DNA from: GAS188 sp963713805
GTDB lineage: Bacteria; Pseudomonadota; Alphaproteobacteria; Rhizobiales; Beijerinckiaceae
Assembly (NCBI GenBank): GCA_963713805.1
Contig: CAVQNF010000012.1
Span: 153,970-217,969, forward strand
Length of the DNA stretch: 64,000 nucleotides
Reading direction: 5' to 3'
Shown: positions 46,716 through 56,717 of the stretch, one piece after another
Numbering within the stretch: position 1 is the stretch's first letter
How the letters are laid out: every line of letters starts with the position of its first letter
Made by a program: the position numbers and the translations under genes
The notes under the pieces: generated by a model
Databases searched by the model: none
What the model saw: the letters and a program-made list of their open reading frames with translations, nothing else
Told to the model about the DNA's origin: nothing

Positions 46716-47483
46716 GTGAATTTCGACTGGATCCATGCGGGGCCCTCGATGCTCGCCGCCTTTCTCGCCTCGCTGGTCGAGTTCGTCGAGGCGTTGACGG
46801 TCGTTCTCGCGGTGGGAACGGTGCGCGGCTGGCGCGGCGCGCTCGGCGGCAGCGGCGCGGCGCTCCTCGCGCTTCTCGTGATCATCGCCGTGCTCGGGCC
46901 GGCGTTGACGCGGATTCCGCTCGGGAGCGTGCAACTTGTCGTCGGCGCCCTGTTGCTGCTCTTCGGCATGCGATGGCTGCGCAAGGCCATTTTGCGCGCC
47001 GCCGGCGTCATCGCCCTGCACGACGAGACCGCGACTTACGCAAAGGAGACCGAGGGTTTGCGGCGCCTCGGCGAGATTCGTGCGGGTTGGGACAAGGTGG
47101 CGTTCACCGCCTCCTTCAAGATCACCATGCTCGAAGGGATCGAAGTCGTCTTCATCGTGGTCGCCATCGGGGCGGGAGGCGCCGGCCTTCTCGTGCCCGC
47201 GAGCCTCGGCGCCTTCGCGGCGCTCGTTCTCGTCATCGGGCTCGGCCTTCTCGTCCATCGGCCGCTGGCGACCATCCCCGAGAACACGCTCAAATTCATG
47301 GTCGGCGTGTTGTTGTCCGCCTTCGGAACGTTTTGGGTGGGAGAGGGCCTGGGGGTGAGATGGCCGGGCGAGGATTGGTCGATCCTCGGATTGATCGGGG
47401 GCTTCCTCGTGATCGCCTGGATCGCCATTCCGCTTTGCCGCCGCCCACGCGCATCTGCCTCGATCACGGCGTCAGGTTCCTGA
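46716..47483 (+). CDS. COG4280-type multi-pass membrane protein
   Basis: 255 residues. FLASLVEFVEALTVVLAVGT, LGSVQLVVGALLLLFGMRWL and SFKITMLEGIEVVFIVVAIG form paired repeats of two three-helix halves with conserved acidic residues inside the membrane (LVEFVEALT and ITMLEGIEVV). Such an acidic inverted-repeat layout resembles cation transporters (the TerC/GDT1/LysE style), but substrate is unknown. I start at the GTG at 46716, where NFDWIHAGPSMLAAFLAS begins; no ATG near it gives the family start. A small membrane protein follows after 11 bases, probably co-expressed. Confidence 0.7.
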   Translation: MNFDWIHAGPSMLAAFLASLVEFVEALTVVLAVGTVRGWRGALGGSGAALLALLVIIAVLGPALTRIPLGSVQLVVGALLLLFGMRWLRKAILRAAGVIALHDETATYAKETEGLRRLGEIRAGWDKVAFTASFKITMLEGIEVVFIVVAIGAGGAGLLVPASLGAFAALVLVIGLGLLVHRPLATIPENTLKFMVGVLLSAFGTFWVGEGLGVRWPGEDWSILGLIGGFLVIAWIAIPLCRRPRASASITASGS

Positions 47484-47494
47484 GGAGAGCCGAA

Positions 47495-47710
47495 ATGACC
47501 TTTATGCGCACGGCGCTTCGAGAGCTGGTTTCTCTCTTCGTCGAGGACGGCAGCCTCGCGCTCGCGATCCTCATCTGGCTCGTGGTGGCTGGCCTTTTCA
47601 TCGCGCGCTTCGAGGAATTATCGGCCTTTGACGGAGCTATTCTCTTCGCCGGGCTCGCCCTCATTCTTGTGGAAAACGCGCTTCGCCGCGCGCGCAATCC
47701 GCCTGCCTGA
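47495..47710 (+). CDS. small membrane protein downstream of the COG4280 gene
   Basis: 71 residues with two hydrophobic helices (LALAILIWLVVAGLFIARF and FDGAILFAGLALILVENAL) and a short basic tail. A GAGGAG site sits 8 bases before the ATG. The 11-base spacing suggests it is translated with the COG4280 protein, perhaps as an accessory subunit. I do not recognise a family. It converges with the bkd operon (17-base gap). Confidence 0.65.
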   Translation: MTFMRTALRELVSLFVEDGSLALAILIWLVVAGLFIARFEELSAFDGAILFAGLALILVENALRRARNPPA

Positions 47711-47727
47711 TCGAGCTCCGCTCTACT

Positions 47728-49133
47728 TTAGATATGGATCGGATGGCCGAGCGCGCGAAGCGAGGCTTCGAGGAAGGCCTCGCTGAGGGTCGGGTGAGGA
47801 TGGATGGTCGCCGCGACATCCTCGAGCCGCGCGCCCATCTCGATCGCCAGGCTGAAGCCGCCGACAATTCCGAAATGCCGTCGCCGACGCCCTGAATGCC
47901 GAGGAGAAGATGATTGTCGGCTCGCGCGACCACGCGGATGAAGCCGCTTCCTTCCCCATGGTCATGGCGCGGCCGTTCGCCCGGAACGGGAAAGACGCCG
48001 GTCTTGATCTCGATGCCGGCGGCCTTGGCCTCGTCGGGCGCCAGGCCGGCGGTGACGATCTCCGGATCGGTGAAGCAAATCGGCGGGAATGCAAATCCTG
48101 TCCCAGGCGCGCTTTTCGCCGGCGATGATCTCGGCCACCATCTCGCCCTGCGCCGACGCCCGGTGCGCCAGCATCGGTTCGCCGGTCACGTCGCCGATCG
48201 CGTAGACGCCGCGCATCGAGGTGCGGCACTGGTCGTCGATGCGAATGAACGGCCCGTCCATGTCGAGGTCGATCGCCTCGAGGCCCCAGCCCTCGGTCAC
48301 CGGCTTGCGGCCGACCGTGACCAGGATCTTGTCGGCCGCGAGCGTCACGCTTCCGCCCGTCGGACCGTCTCGACGAGAGGGCATCGCCCTTCGGCGCGAG
48401 AGCTCCTTCGCCTTGGCGCCGGTCAGCACCGTGATGCCAAGCTCGCGCAGGCGCTTCGCCGACCGGGCGCGTCAGCTCGGCGTCGTATTGCGGCAGGATG
48501 CGCGGCAGCGCCTCGACACGGTCACCTCGGCGCCCATCTTGGCAAAGGCGGTTCCCAGTTCCAGCCCGATATAGCCGGCACCGACCACGACGAGCCTGCG
48601 CGGCACGCTCGGTCAGCGACAGCGCCTCGGTCGACGAGATCACCGGGCCGCCGAACGGCAGCGCAGGCAAGTTCGACGGCGGCCGAGCCCGGTCGCGATC
48701 ACGACCTGCTCGGCGCGGATGATCTGAACGCCGATTTCCGTTTCGACCTCGACCGTCTTGCCGTCGCGGAACTTCGCGCCCAGCCCTCGACGATCTTGAC
48801 GCCGGCCTTCTTCAGCAGCGCCGAGACGCCGCCGCTCAGGCGACCGACGATGCCGTCCTTCCAGGCATCGTCTTCGCAAGGTCGAGTCGTGGGCGCCGCG
48901 AGCGAAATGCCGAGCGGGCTTTCGCCCGCTGCGATACGCGCGACCCTCGCGAATTCATCGGCGGCGTGGATCAGCGCCTTGGACGGAATGCAGCCGACGT
49001 TGAGGCAGGTGCCGCCAGGCTTCCTCGCCTCGACCACCACCGTGTCGATGCCGAGCTGTCCCGCCCGGATCGCGCAGACATAGCCGCCGGGTCCTGCGCC
49101 GATCACCAGAAGCCTGCAGGATATGTCTTTCAT
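47728..49133 (-). CDS. lpdV: dihydrolipoamide dehydrogenase E3 of the branched-chain keto acid dehydrogenase (frameshifted)
   Basis: E3 reoxidises dihydrolipoamide on E2 and passes electrons to NAD. FAD site GAGPGGYVCAIRAGQLG and the redox disulfide GGTCLNVGCIPSKAL are at the N-terminus, the NAD-side sequence LVVVGAGYIGLELGTAFAKM is recovered after correction, and the dimer interface tail restores to HPHPTLSEAFLEASLRALGH ending PIHI at 47728. About 465 residues are expected. The frame breaks at many points (for example near 48880, 48780, 48610, 48530, 48460, 48380, 48090 and 47870). It is the last gene of the bkd operon, 3 bases after E2. Confidence 0.85.
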
Positions 49134-49136
49134 GGC

Positions 49137-50478
49137 TCAGCTCTCCATGAAGATCAGCGCTGGCGTTTCCAGCAGCGCCTTGATGCGCTGCACGAAGATC
49201 GCGGCGTCCCAGCCGTCGATCACGCGATGATCGAAGCTCGACGAGAGGTTCATCATCTTGCGCGGGACGAAGCCGGAGCCGTCCCAGACCGGACGCATCA
49301 CGATCTTGTTGACACCGACGATCGCGACCTCGGGATGATTGATGATCGGCGTCGAGACGACGCCGCCCATGGCGCCGAGCGAGGTGATCGTGATGGTCGA
49401 GCCGCTGACAGCTCCTCGCGCGTCGCGGTGCCGGTCCGCGCGGCTTCGGCAGAGCCGGGCGACCTCGGCTGCGCAGTCCCAGAGGTCGAGCGCCTCCGCA
49501 TGCCGCACCACCGGCACCATGCAGGCCCGCCGGCGTCTGCGTCGCGATGCCGATATGGACGCCGGCATGCTGGTGGATGACGCCCGCCTCGTCGTCGAAC
49601 AGCGCATTCAGCCTGCGGCTGCTTCGCGATCGCCGCACCATCGCGCGCATCAGGAACGGCAGCAGCGTGAGCCTCGGCTGGTCCTCGCGCTTCTCGCTTG
49701 TTCAGCGTCTGCGCGCAGCTCCTCGAGCGCGGTGACATCGACTTCTTCGACATAGGTGATGTGCGGGATGCGCGCATGCGCCAGCCGCCATCTTCTCGGC
49801 GATCTTGCGGCGCAGCCCGATCACCTTGACGTCTTCGACCGCGGTCTTCGGCTGAAGCGCCTGCCGACCGCGCCGTCGCGCGGCCCGCGAGCGACGAATG
49901 CGTCGAGGTCTTCGTGGGTGATGCGGCCGGCCGGACCGGTGCCCGGGACCTGCCGCAGGTCGATGCCCGCCTCCCGCGCGCGCAGGCGCACCGCCGGCGA
50001 GGCGAGCGGTCTCGGCCCTCGGCGCGCGGTGCGCCGAACGCGGCTTGGCGCGGCTCGGCGCGCTGCGCGCAGCATCGCGCGAGCCGGCGTCCGGGCAGAC
50101 ATGGGAGCCGTTCGGCGCTCGCTCGGCTCGTCGGCCGCGTCGCGGCTCTGGCGCGGCAGGCGTCGGTTTCGCTCGCTTCGGACGGCCACGGATGCGGGCA
50201 CGCGGCTGCGCTGCGCTCGCCGCGTCCGCGTCTTCGCCCGGCACCTTCAGGCGGACCAGATCGGAGCCGACGGCGACCACGTCGCCGATCTCGGCGCCCA
50301 GCCAGATGATCTCGCCATCGACCGGCGAGGGGATTTCGACCGTCGCCTTGTCGGTCATCACCGCCGCAAGGATCGCGTCCTCGCGCACGAGATCGCCGAC
50401 CTTGACGTGCCACTCGACGAGTTCGGCTTCGGCGACGCCCTCGCCGACATCGGGCAGCCTGATCACGTGCTCGGCCAT
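49137..50478 (-). CDS. bkdB: dihydrolipoyl acyltransferase E2 of the branched-chain keto acid dehydrogenase (frameshifted)
   Basis: E2 carries the acyl group on a lipoyl lysine and transfers it to CoA. The N-terminal lipoyl domain begins MAEHVIRLPDVGEGVAEAEL with the lipoylated Lys in MTDKATVEIPSP. A Pro/Ala/Arg-rich linker and the E1/E3-binding domain (RLRAREAGIDLRQVPGTGPA) follow. The catalytic core ends SSFDHRVIDGWDAAIFVQRI with the His and Asp, and the C-terminus is ALIFMES. Breaks occur near 50200, 50060, 49930, 49860, 49780, 49700, 49620, 49530 and 49410. The start lies 1 base after the E1-beta stop. Confidence 0.85.
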
Positions 50479-50479
50479 G

Positions 50480-51500
50480 TCACGCCTCCATGGTCTCGAG
50501 CAGCGCGCGGCCGACGCGGCCCGGACCGGGAAAGTAGTCCCATTCCTGCGCATGCGGATAGGGCGTGTCCCAGCCCGCCACGCGCGCGATCGGCGCCTCG
50601 AGATGATAGAAGCAGGTCTCCTGCACCAGCGCCGACAGCTCCGCGCCGAAACCCGAGGTCAGCGTCGCCTCGTGCACGATCACGCAGCGGCCGGTCTTGC
50701 GCACCGAGGCCTCGATCGATCTCGAGGTCGAGCGGCAGCAGGGTGCGAAGGTCGATGATCTCGGCATCGACGCCGGTTTCCGCGGCGGCGGCCATGGCGA
50801 CGTGCACCATGGTGCCGTAGGCGAGGACGGTCAGCGCCGCGCCTTCGCGCCGGATGGCGGCCTTGCCCGAGCGGCACGGCGTAGTGGCCGTCGGGAACCT
50901 CGCCGAGCTCATGCTTCGACCAGGGCGTGACGGGCCGGTCGTGATGGCCGTCGAACGGCCCGTTGTAGAGCCGCTTCGGCTCGAGGAAGATCACCGGATC
51001 CGGGTCTTCGATCGCCGCGATCAGCAGGCCCTTGGCGTCGCTCGGGATTGGACGGCACCACCGTCTTGAGCCCGCACACATGGGTGAACAGCGCCTCCGG
51101 GACTTTGGCTGTGCGTCTGGCCGCCGAAGATGCCGCCGCCGGTCGGCATGCGCACGACGAGCGGGCAGGTGAACTGCGCCGTTCGAGCGGTAGCGCAGCC
51201 GCGCCGCCTCCGAGACGATCTGGTCGTAGGCCGGATACATGTAGTCGGCGAACTGGATCTCGACGCAGGGCCGCAGCCCATAGGCCGCCATGCCGATCGC
51301 CGCGCCCGACGATGCCGAGCTCGCTGATCGGCGTATCGAAGCAGCGGTTCTTGCCGTATTTCGCCTGCAGGCCCTGCGTGGCGCGAAACACGCCGCCGAA
51401 GATAGCCGACATCCTCGCCGAACACGACGACGTTGTCGTCGCGCTCCATCATCACGTCCATGGCGTCGCGGATCGCCTCGATCATCGTCTTGCGCGGCAT
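50480..51500 (-). CDS. bkdA2: branched-chain 2-oxo acid dehydrogenase E1 beta subunit (frameshifted)
   Basis: E1 beta pairs with E1 alpha for thiamine-diphosphate-dependent decarboxylation. The start MPRKTMIEAIRDAMDVMMER and FGEDVGYF leads, after correction, to FRATQGLQAKYGKNRCFDTP and ISELGIVG, the signature of this subunit. VVRMPTGGGIFGGQTHSQSP and FLEPKRLYNGPFDGHHDRPV follow, and the C-terminus is WDTPYPHAQEWDYFPGPGRV. Breaks are near 51405, 51310, 51180, 51105, 51050, 50870 and 50715. It lies 3 bases after bkdA1 and is co-translated with E2. Confidence 0.87.
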
Positions 51501-51503
51501 GGC

Positions 51504-52742
51504 TCAGACTCCCGCCTGCTTGGCGTTGCCGGCGCAGATGTGGCGGCATCTCCGCATAGACGCCCTCGAACATGTCGCGCACCGAAGGGCTGCCGCCGGC
51601 ATGCAGCGTGCCGTGGCTTTCGGCCTCCTTCTGCGCCGCCATCACCGTGTCGAGGATCTCCGCTTCCGCCTGCTTGTGGCGCTCCTCCGACCAGACGCCG
51701 CGCAGCGATCAGGTGGTTCTTCAGCCGGATCACCGGATCACCGAGCGGCCAGGCATCGGATTCGGTCTTGGGCCGGTAGGCGGCGGGATCGTCGGAGGTC
51801 GAATGTGCGCCGACCCGATAGGTGACATGTTCGATGAGCGTCGGGCCGAGATTGCGCCGCGCGCGCTCGGCCGCCCATCTGGCGACGGCGTGGACCGCGA
51901 GATAGTCGTTGCCGTCGACCCGGAGCGCGGGAATGCCGAAGCCGAGGCCGCGCGCGGCGAACGTGCCCGAGCCGCCGCGCGCGATGCCCTGGAAGGTCGA
52001 GATCGCCCACTGGTTGTTGACGATGTTGAGCACGACCGGCGCCTTGTAGGTGGAGGCGAAGACCAGCGCGGCGTGAAAGTCCGATTCGGCGGTCGCGCCA
52101 TCGCCGATCCAGCCCGCCGCGATCTTCGTGTCGTTCTTGATCGCCGAGGCCATGGCCCAGCCGACCGCCTGGATGATATTGCGTCGCGAGGTTGCCGGAG
52201 ACCGAGAAGAAGCCGTGCTCCTTCGAGGAATACAGCACCGGCAGCTGCCGGCCTTTCAGCGGATCCTGCTCGTTCGAATAGATCTGGCACATCATGTCGA
52301 CCAGCGAATAGCCGGCCGCGATCAGCAGCCCGGCCTGGCGATAGGTCGGGAAGTTCATGTCGCCCGGCTAGCAGCGCCTTGCGGAAGGCGCAGCTCACCG
52401 CCTCCTCGCCCATGTGCTGCATGTAGAACGAGGTCTTGCCCTGCCGCTGCGCCATCAGCATGCGCGCGTCGAAGGCGCGCAGCGTCATCATGTCGCGCAG
52501 GCCCTCGAGCAATTCCTCGTCGCTCAAGAGACCCGCCCAGGGGCCGACCGCCTCGCCCGTCGCGGTTGAGCACGCGGATGATGGAATAGGCGAGATCGCG
52601 GATGGCTTCGGGATCGGCGTCCACCTCCGGGCGCGCGACCGAGCCGGCCCGCGGGATCCGCACGCTCGAGAAATCCGGGCGTTCCGCCAGGGCGAACCGC
52701 CGGTTCGGGCACATGCAAGCTCAAAGGTGGGTGGTCGGTCAT
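51504..52742 (-). CDS. bkdA1: branched-chain 2-oxo acid dehydrogenase E1 alpha subunit (frameshifted)
   Basis: About 410 residues. E1 alpha binds thiamine diphosphate and decarboxylates the keto acids of Val, Leu and Ile. It opens MTDHPPLSLHVPEPAVRPGG, the BkdA1-specific N-terminus, which distinguishes it from pyruvate dehydrogenase. The ThDP motif runs from WIGDGATAESDFHAAL to NIVNNQWAISTF, and the phospho-loop-like stretch is YRVGAHSTSDDPAAYRP. Four frame breaks (52563, 52367, 52180 and about 51511) are each repaired by removing one base, for example GACGGGCGAG to GACGGCGAG, giving GPWAGLLSDEELLEGLRD. The repaired stop is at 51504. It is the first gene of the bkd operon. Confidence 0.9.
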
Positions 52743-52784
52743 GACGTTCCTCATAACCCTTTCGGCCCGTGCCGCTCCCGAAAT

Positions 52785-52834
52785 CCTGCCTCCAAGAAGA
52801 CCTGAAAAAGAAAACCTGCGTCCAACAAGGCCTG
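52785..52834. repeat. short direct repeat upstream of the bkd operon
   Basis: Two 20-base copies (52785-52804 and 52815-52834) match at 17 of 20 positions and are 30 bases apart; both begin CCTGC and end CCTG. A partial third (CCTACGCCAAAG) lies at 52862. They sit between bkdA1 and the flippase and may belong to the bkd promoter region. Confidence 0.5.
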
Positions 52835-52988
52835 CGGTGAAGAAGTCCTGAAAGGAAGGAACCTACGCCAAAGCCCTACGCTCGAGACATGTCATTTGTT
52901 CGAAAATCGCATCCGGCCGAGACGCCGGGACAGAAGCGCGGCCTATCCTCGGAACACCGAGGGGTCCGCGCGCGCGGTCGCTCGGGGC

Positions 52989-54383
52989 TCAGCTTGCGGC
53001 GTGCTTGCGCGGCAAGCCGAACACGCCCGGCAGCAATTCGAGGTGGCGCCAGATGAAGACCGCCATGCCGGCGTTCCAGACGATCAGCGTCACGGTCGTG
53101 GCGATCGCCGCGCCCGTCAGCCCGAAATGATGGATCATGATCATGCTCACCAGCGCGTTGACGACCGTGCTGATGACCAGGAGCACGGCGGCGCTGCGCT
53201 CATGCCCGGTCATGTTCATCACGTGCAACTGGGAACCGACGCTCGCCGCGAACACCTGTCCGATGAGCAAGATGCGCAAAGCTGGCACGCCTGCCTCATA
53301 GCCATGGCCGAACCAGCTCAGCAGCGGGTCGGCAAGAAGCGAGAGAACGAGCGCGATTCCGGCCGCTCCGCACAGCGTCCACAATGCCGCGGTGCTGACG
53401 AGGACCTGAAGCATGGCTTGGTCTTTGCGGGCGAACAGATGCGAGATGGTGGGGGCGAACAAGGTGTTGACCGCGGTACGCGGAAGCGCCGCGAGAAACG
53501 CGATGTTGAAGGCGAGCCCGTAGATGCCGGCGTCGGTCGTGTGTCCGGCCCAGCCGAGCAACAGGACGCCGGTGCGGTTGAGGAGGGATTCGACTCCCGC
53601 GATGATCACCAGGGGAAGGGCTGTGCGGCGCCAGGTCGAGGCCGCATATTCCGCGACGAGTGTGTCCATGACGCGCGGCCGCAACCGATGCTTGGCGAGG
53701 CTCGACAGACAAAGACCGACGAGTGAGCCGGCAACCGTCGCCGTCATCACCCAAGGCGCGTCGATGCTCACGCCGATGACCGAGGTCGCGAAGGCGACGA
53801 TGGCAAGAAGCATCCCGTCCCGCACCATGCGGTCGGGCGCAAGCGCCGAGATGACGCCGCCGAAGGCGCGCACCGCCGAGGAGCGAATCCATAACAGCGC
53901 CCAGACCGGCACCAGGACGAATCCGACCAGGAAGGTGTTCTTGAGCGGGGACGACATGCCGGGCGTCAGAAGCACGACGAGAGTTCCGATCGCGACGATG
54001 CCGATGCTGACCGCCATCGCACGCCGCTCCGCGTATTGGATCACGCCCTTGAGGAGAGGGTAGGCGCGCTCGGCACGGTAAGCCGGGACGAAGCGCAAAA
54101 GCGCGACGTCGAAGCCGAGGGCGGAAAAATAGGCGAGCACCACCATCCAGGCGAACACATAGGTGTAGATGCCGAAAGTATCCGCGCCGACGATGCGCGC
54201 GATCAGGAGCTGCGAGCAATAGGTCAGCCCGGCCCCTACGATGAAGATGCCGAAGGCAGCGACGCCGCCGCGCTTCACGCGCTCGAGGGATGGATCGCCC
54301 GGCGGCGCCTCGTCAGACATGCCGTGTTCCTTGATCCCGCGTCCCGGCGGAAGATCGATCGTGCCGAACGTTGGAGTCGTCAT
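52989..54383 (-). CDS. polysaccharide flippase (Wzx/MATE-like, PST family)
   Basis: 464 residues with about 12-14 membrane helices, beginning RVKRGGVAAFGIFIVGAGLT and SQLLIARIVGADTFGIYTYV, typical of the PST/MOP flippases that move lipid-linked oligosaccharides to the periplasmic face. Further helices include FALSALGFDVALLRFVPAY-type and IYGLAFNIAFLAALPRTAVN. It is the last gene of the cluster and its ATG overlaps the stop of the preceding kinase (ATGA). A natural partner is the Wzc protein upstream. Confidence 0.85.
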   Translation of the reverse strand: MTTPTFGTIDLPPGRGIKEHGMSDEAPPGDPSLERVKRGGVAAFGIFIVGAGLTYCSQLLIARIVGADTFGIYTYVFAWMVVLAYFSALGFDVALLRFVPAYRAERAYPLLKGVIQYAERRAMAVSIGIVAIGTLVVLLTPGMSSPLKNTFLVGFVLVPVWALLWIRSSAVRAFGGVISALAPDRMVRDGMLLAIVAFATSVIGVSIDAPWVMTATVAGSLVGLCLSSLAKHRLRPRVMDTLVAEYAASTWRRTALPLVIIAGVESLLNRTGVLLLGWAGHTTDAGIYGLAFNIAFLAALPRTAVNTLFAPTISHLFARKDQAMLQVLVSTAALWTLCGAAGIALVLSLLADPLLSWFGHGYEAGVPALRILLIGQVFAASVGSQLHVMNMTGHERSAAVLLVISTVVNALVSMIMIHHFGLTGAAIATTVTLIVWNAGMAVFIWRHLELLPGVFGLPRKHAAS

Positions 54384-55143
54384 GACGCCACCGCCGTGCC
54401 GAGCCGGCGATCGAGCTTTTCCGCGAGGCGCTCCTCGATCCGCGCGGCGGCTTCGTCGAGCGAATTCACGTCGAGAGAATCGACGCGGACCACGGCCTCG
54501 CCCCGTTGCTCGAGAAGAGCCTGCAAGCGGTCGATGATCCGTATCAGGTCGAGATTGCGCTTCATATCGAGCTCGAAGAACCGCTCGAGGGTGCTTTGCG
54601 CCTCCTGCCTGGCGCCGAGCCGCGCTGCGAGGATATCACGGGGTGCGTCGAGCCTGATCAGCAGGTCCGCCTTCGGACACCGATCGAGCAGGCGCGAGAC
54701 GAGCGTTTCGTCCTCCTGTCGACCCAGCAGCATGAGCGAGCTCACCGCTTGCACGAAGGCCTGGTCGAACACGACGATGTGCTGGCTCATCGACGCGCAT
54801 TGCCAGGAGCGTGACAGGCGGGACAAATATTGGCTCAGGCGAAACGACCACATCAAGCTGGTCGGCCGCAACATCCTTACGAGGTCTGCCGACGCGACGC
54901 CGTCCGACGTGGCGTCGGGGCGACGCAGCAGCGCCAGCACCTCGACGAGCGGACGCCGCAGGCGCTCGATCGCGGCAGAGACGCTCGGTTCCCCGCCCGG
55001 GTCTCGTGGGCTGACGCCTTCTCAGCCGGCCGAACGCTCAGCACGAGCTCAATCGCATGGCCGCGCTCTCGCAACCGCTGCGCGAGCGTGTTCGCAAAAG
55101 TGGTCTTGCCGACACCCGGAGGGCCGAAGAGCTCGATGATCAT
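54380..55143 (-). CDS. P-loop kinase of thymidylate-kinase-like fold (one frameshift)
   Basis: About 254 residues. Walker A is FGPPGVGKTTFANTL at the N-terminus; the acceptor-side block QHIVVFDQAFVQAVSSLMLL and the lid LIRLDAPRDILAARLGARQE resemble thymidylate/deoxynucleoside kinases. The frame changes near 55015; removing one base joins RPAEKASPRDPGGEP to SVSAAIERLRRPLVEVLALL. It lies 25 bases after the next kinase and overlaps the flippase start. Presence inside an exopolysaccharide cluster argues for a role in sugar or lipid phosphorylation rather than dTMP supply; this is inference. Confidence 0.7.
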
Positions 55144-55168
55144 GCTGCTGCGACCTCGCGGATGTGCG

Positions 55169-56717
55169 TCAGAGCTGCCGCCAGATTTCGCGCTTGATCT
55201 TGCCGGTGACGACGGACAAGGGCTGTTCCGCATCCACGCACACGACGCGAGCGCCTTTGAAGGCGAGGCGTTCCATCGAGGCGACGCGGTCGCGGATGAC
55301 CTCGAGGTCCATGTCCGGTTCACGCCTCGCGGCCGTCGCCGGCGAGACCATGAGCTTGATGACGAGATCGGGCGGGAGACGATGGGTGAGGGCGTAGGCG
55401 CCAGCCTCGAGGCGGCGCAGGAACGCCGGCACCTTCGGCAAGCGGGTGAGCAAGGGGCCGTCGTTGAAGCCGAGGATTTCATCTTGCGGGTAACGATCGG
55501 CGAGGACGACGAGGCCGCGGTTGGCGGCGCGGCGCGCCGACACGAGCTTGTTCCGCTTCTCGCGCGCGACCACCATGGCCCATCCGGTGAGGAGCGCCGC
55601 GTAGAGGAGCCCCGGAGGGCGGGACGAGATCTTGCCGTGTGAAGCTCCCTTCGGCTTCGTCTTGAAGGCGCGCCTCAGTGCAGGCATGACAAGCTTCAGC
55701 GGGCGCAACAGGAGCGAGGGCCGCCCGTCCCCGGTGCCGAAATAGATCGGCATCGTGTCGATCTCGGCGCCGAGCCACGCCCGCATGGTCGAAACGGCAG
55801 TGCTCTTGCCGCTGCCGTCGACGCCGATCAGCGCCACCACGCATCCTCCCCCGGGCGCTCGCCGGCTCCAAGGACGGGGCCAGTGGAGGAGGCGTTGGTT
55901 CAAGCCGCCGGCAAGCCAGAGCGCGATGCGGCCGATGCATCGCACGCGAAACTCGAAGGTGCCGTAGCTGCGCTGTGCGGCGAAGTGCTTCTGCACCCGC
56001 CTTCGCAGGGCGGACTCGACTTTCCAGGGCCGCGTCACCGAAAAATGCCTGCACGATCTGATCGGCGAGATCTTCGTCGCCCGGATCCCTGCCCATCAGT
56101 TCGGCGGTGCGCGCGCGCAAGCCATCGCGATCGATCCGCGCGACGAGCGCCTCGCGGTCGAGCTCGAATTTCTGCTTGGTCGCCTCCCAGTGCCGTAGCG
56201 TGACCGGGTCCGTCCGCCTCAGCTCGAGGCAGGCGCGTATCACCGTCAACAGCGCTTCGCTCGCGGGATCGAGAATCAAAATCGGCAGGGCCGAATGGCG
56301 CACCGCTCGCGAGAGGATCGCGTCCTCCCACGGGATGCGGTAGTTCTTGAGAAGCCGCTCGCCGGCGACGAGACGGAAATGCAGATGAAGGTGCACCAGC
56401 TTGCCGCTGGGTTCGTCATAACCCAGGAAGCTCACCACGGCGGGATGATCGCGGCCGCTCACCGAGGGGAAGAGCTTCAGCCCCCGCTGCAGCAGGAGGG
56501 CCTGGATGCGATGCTGATCCTGACGCGCGACGAGCAGGTCGAGGTCTCCCTCGCCGGCCAGCACCAGGTGGACGCGTCGGCTGCTCTTCCAATAGCAGTA
56601 GGAGATGTCCTGACGTTTGAGATCGTTCAGAATCTCCAGCAGCAGAGGCAGGATGTTTTCACCTGCCTGCGTGTGAAAGATCGCATCGACGCCGTTGGCG
56701 AGATCCATCTTCGTCAT
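55169..56717 (-). CDS. two-domain protein: nucleotidyltransferase-like N-terminus plus thymidylate-kinase-like C-terminus (frameshifted)
   Basis: About 515 residues. The N-terminal half (CYWKSSRRVHLVLAGEGDLD then LLVARQDQHRIQALL) resembles the nucleotidyltransferase-like proteins of exopolysaccharide loci, with a GDLDLLV acidic pair. After a break near 56040 the second half has Walker A LIGVDGSGKSTAVSTMRAWL and the lid-side RYPQDEILGFNDGPLL (thymidylate-kinase-like), then PPDLVIKLMVSPATAARRE. Its ATG overlaps the wzc stop (ATGA). This pairing of domains is known in other polysaccharide clusters but its reaction is not defined. Confidence 0.72.
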
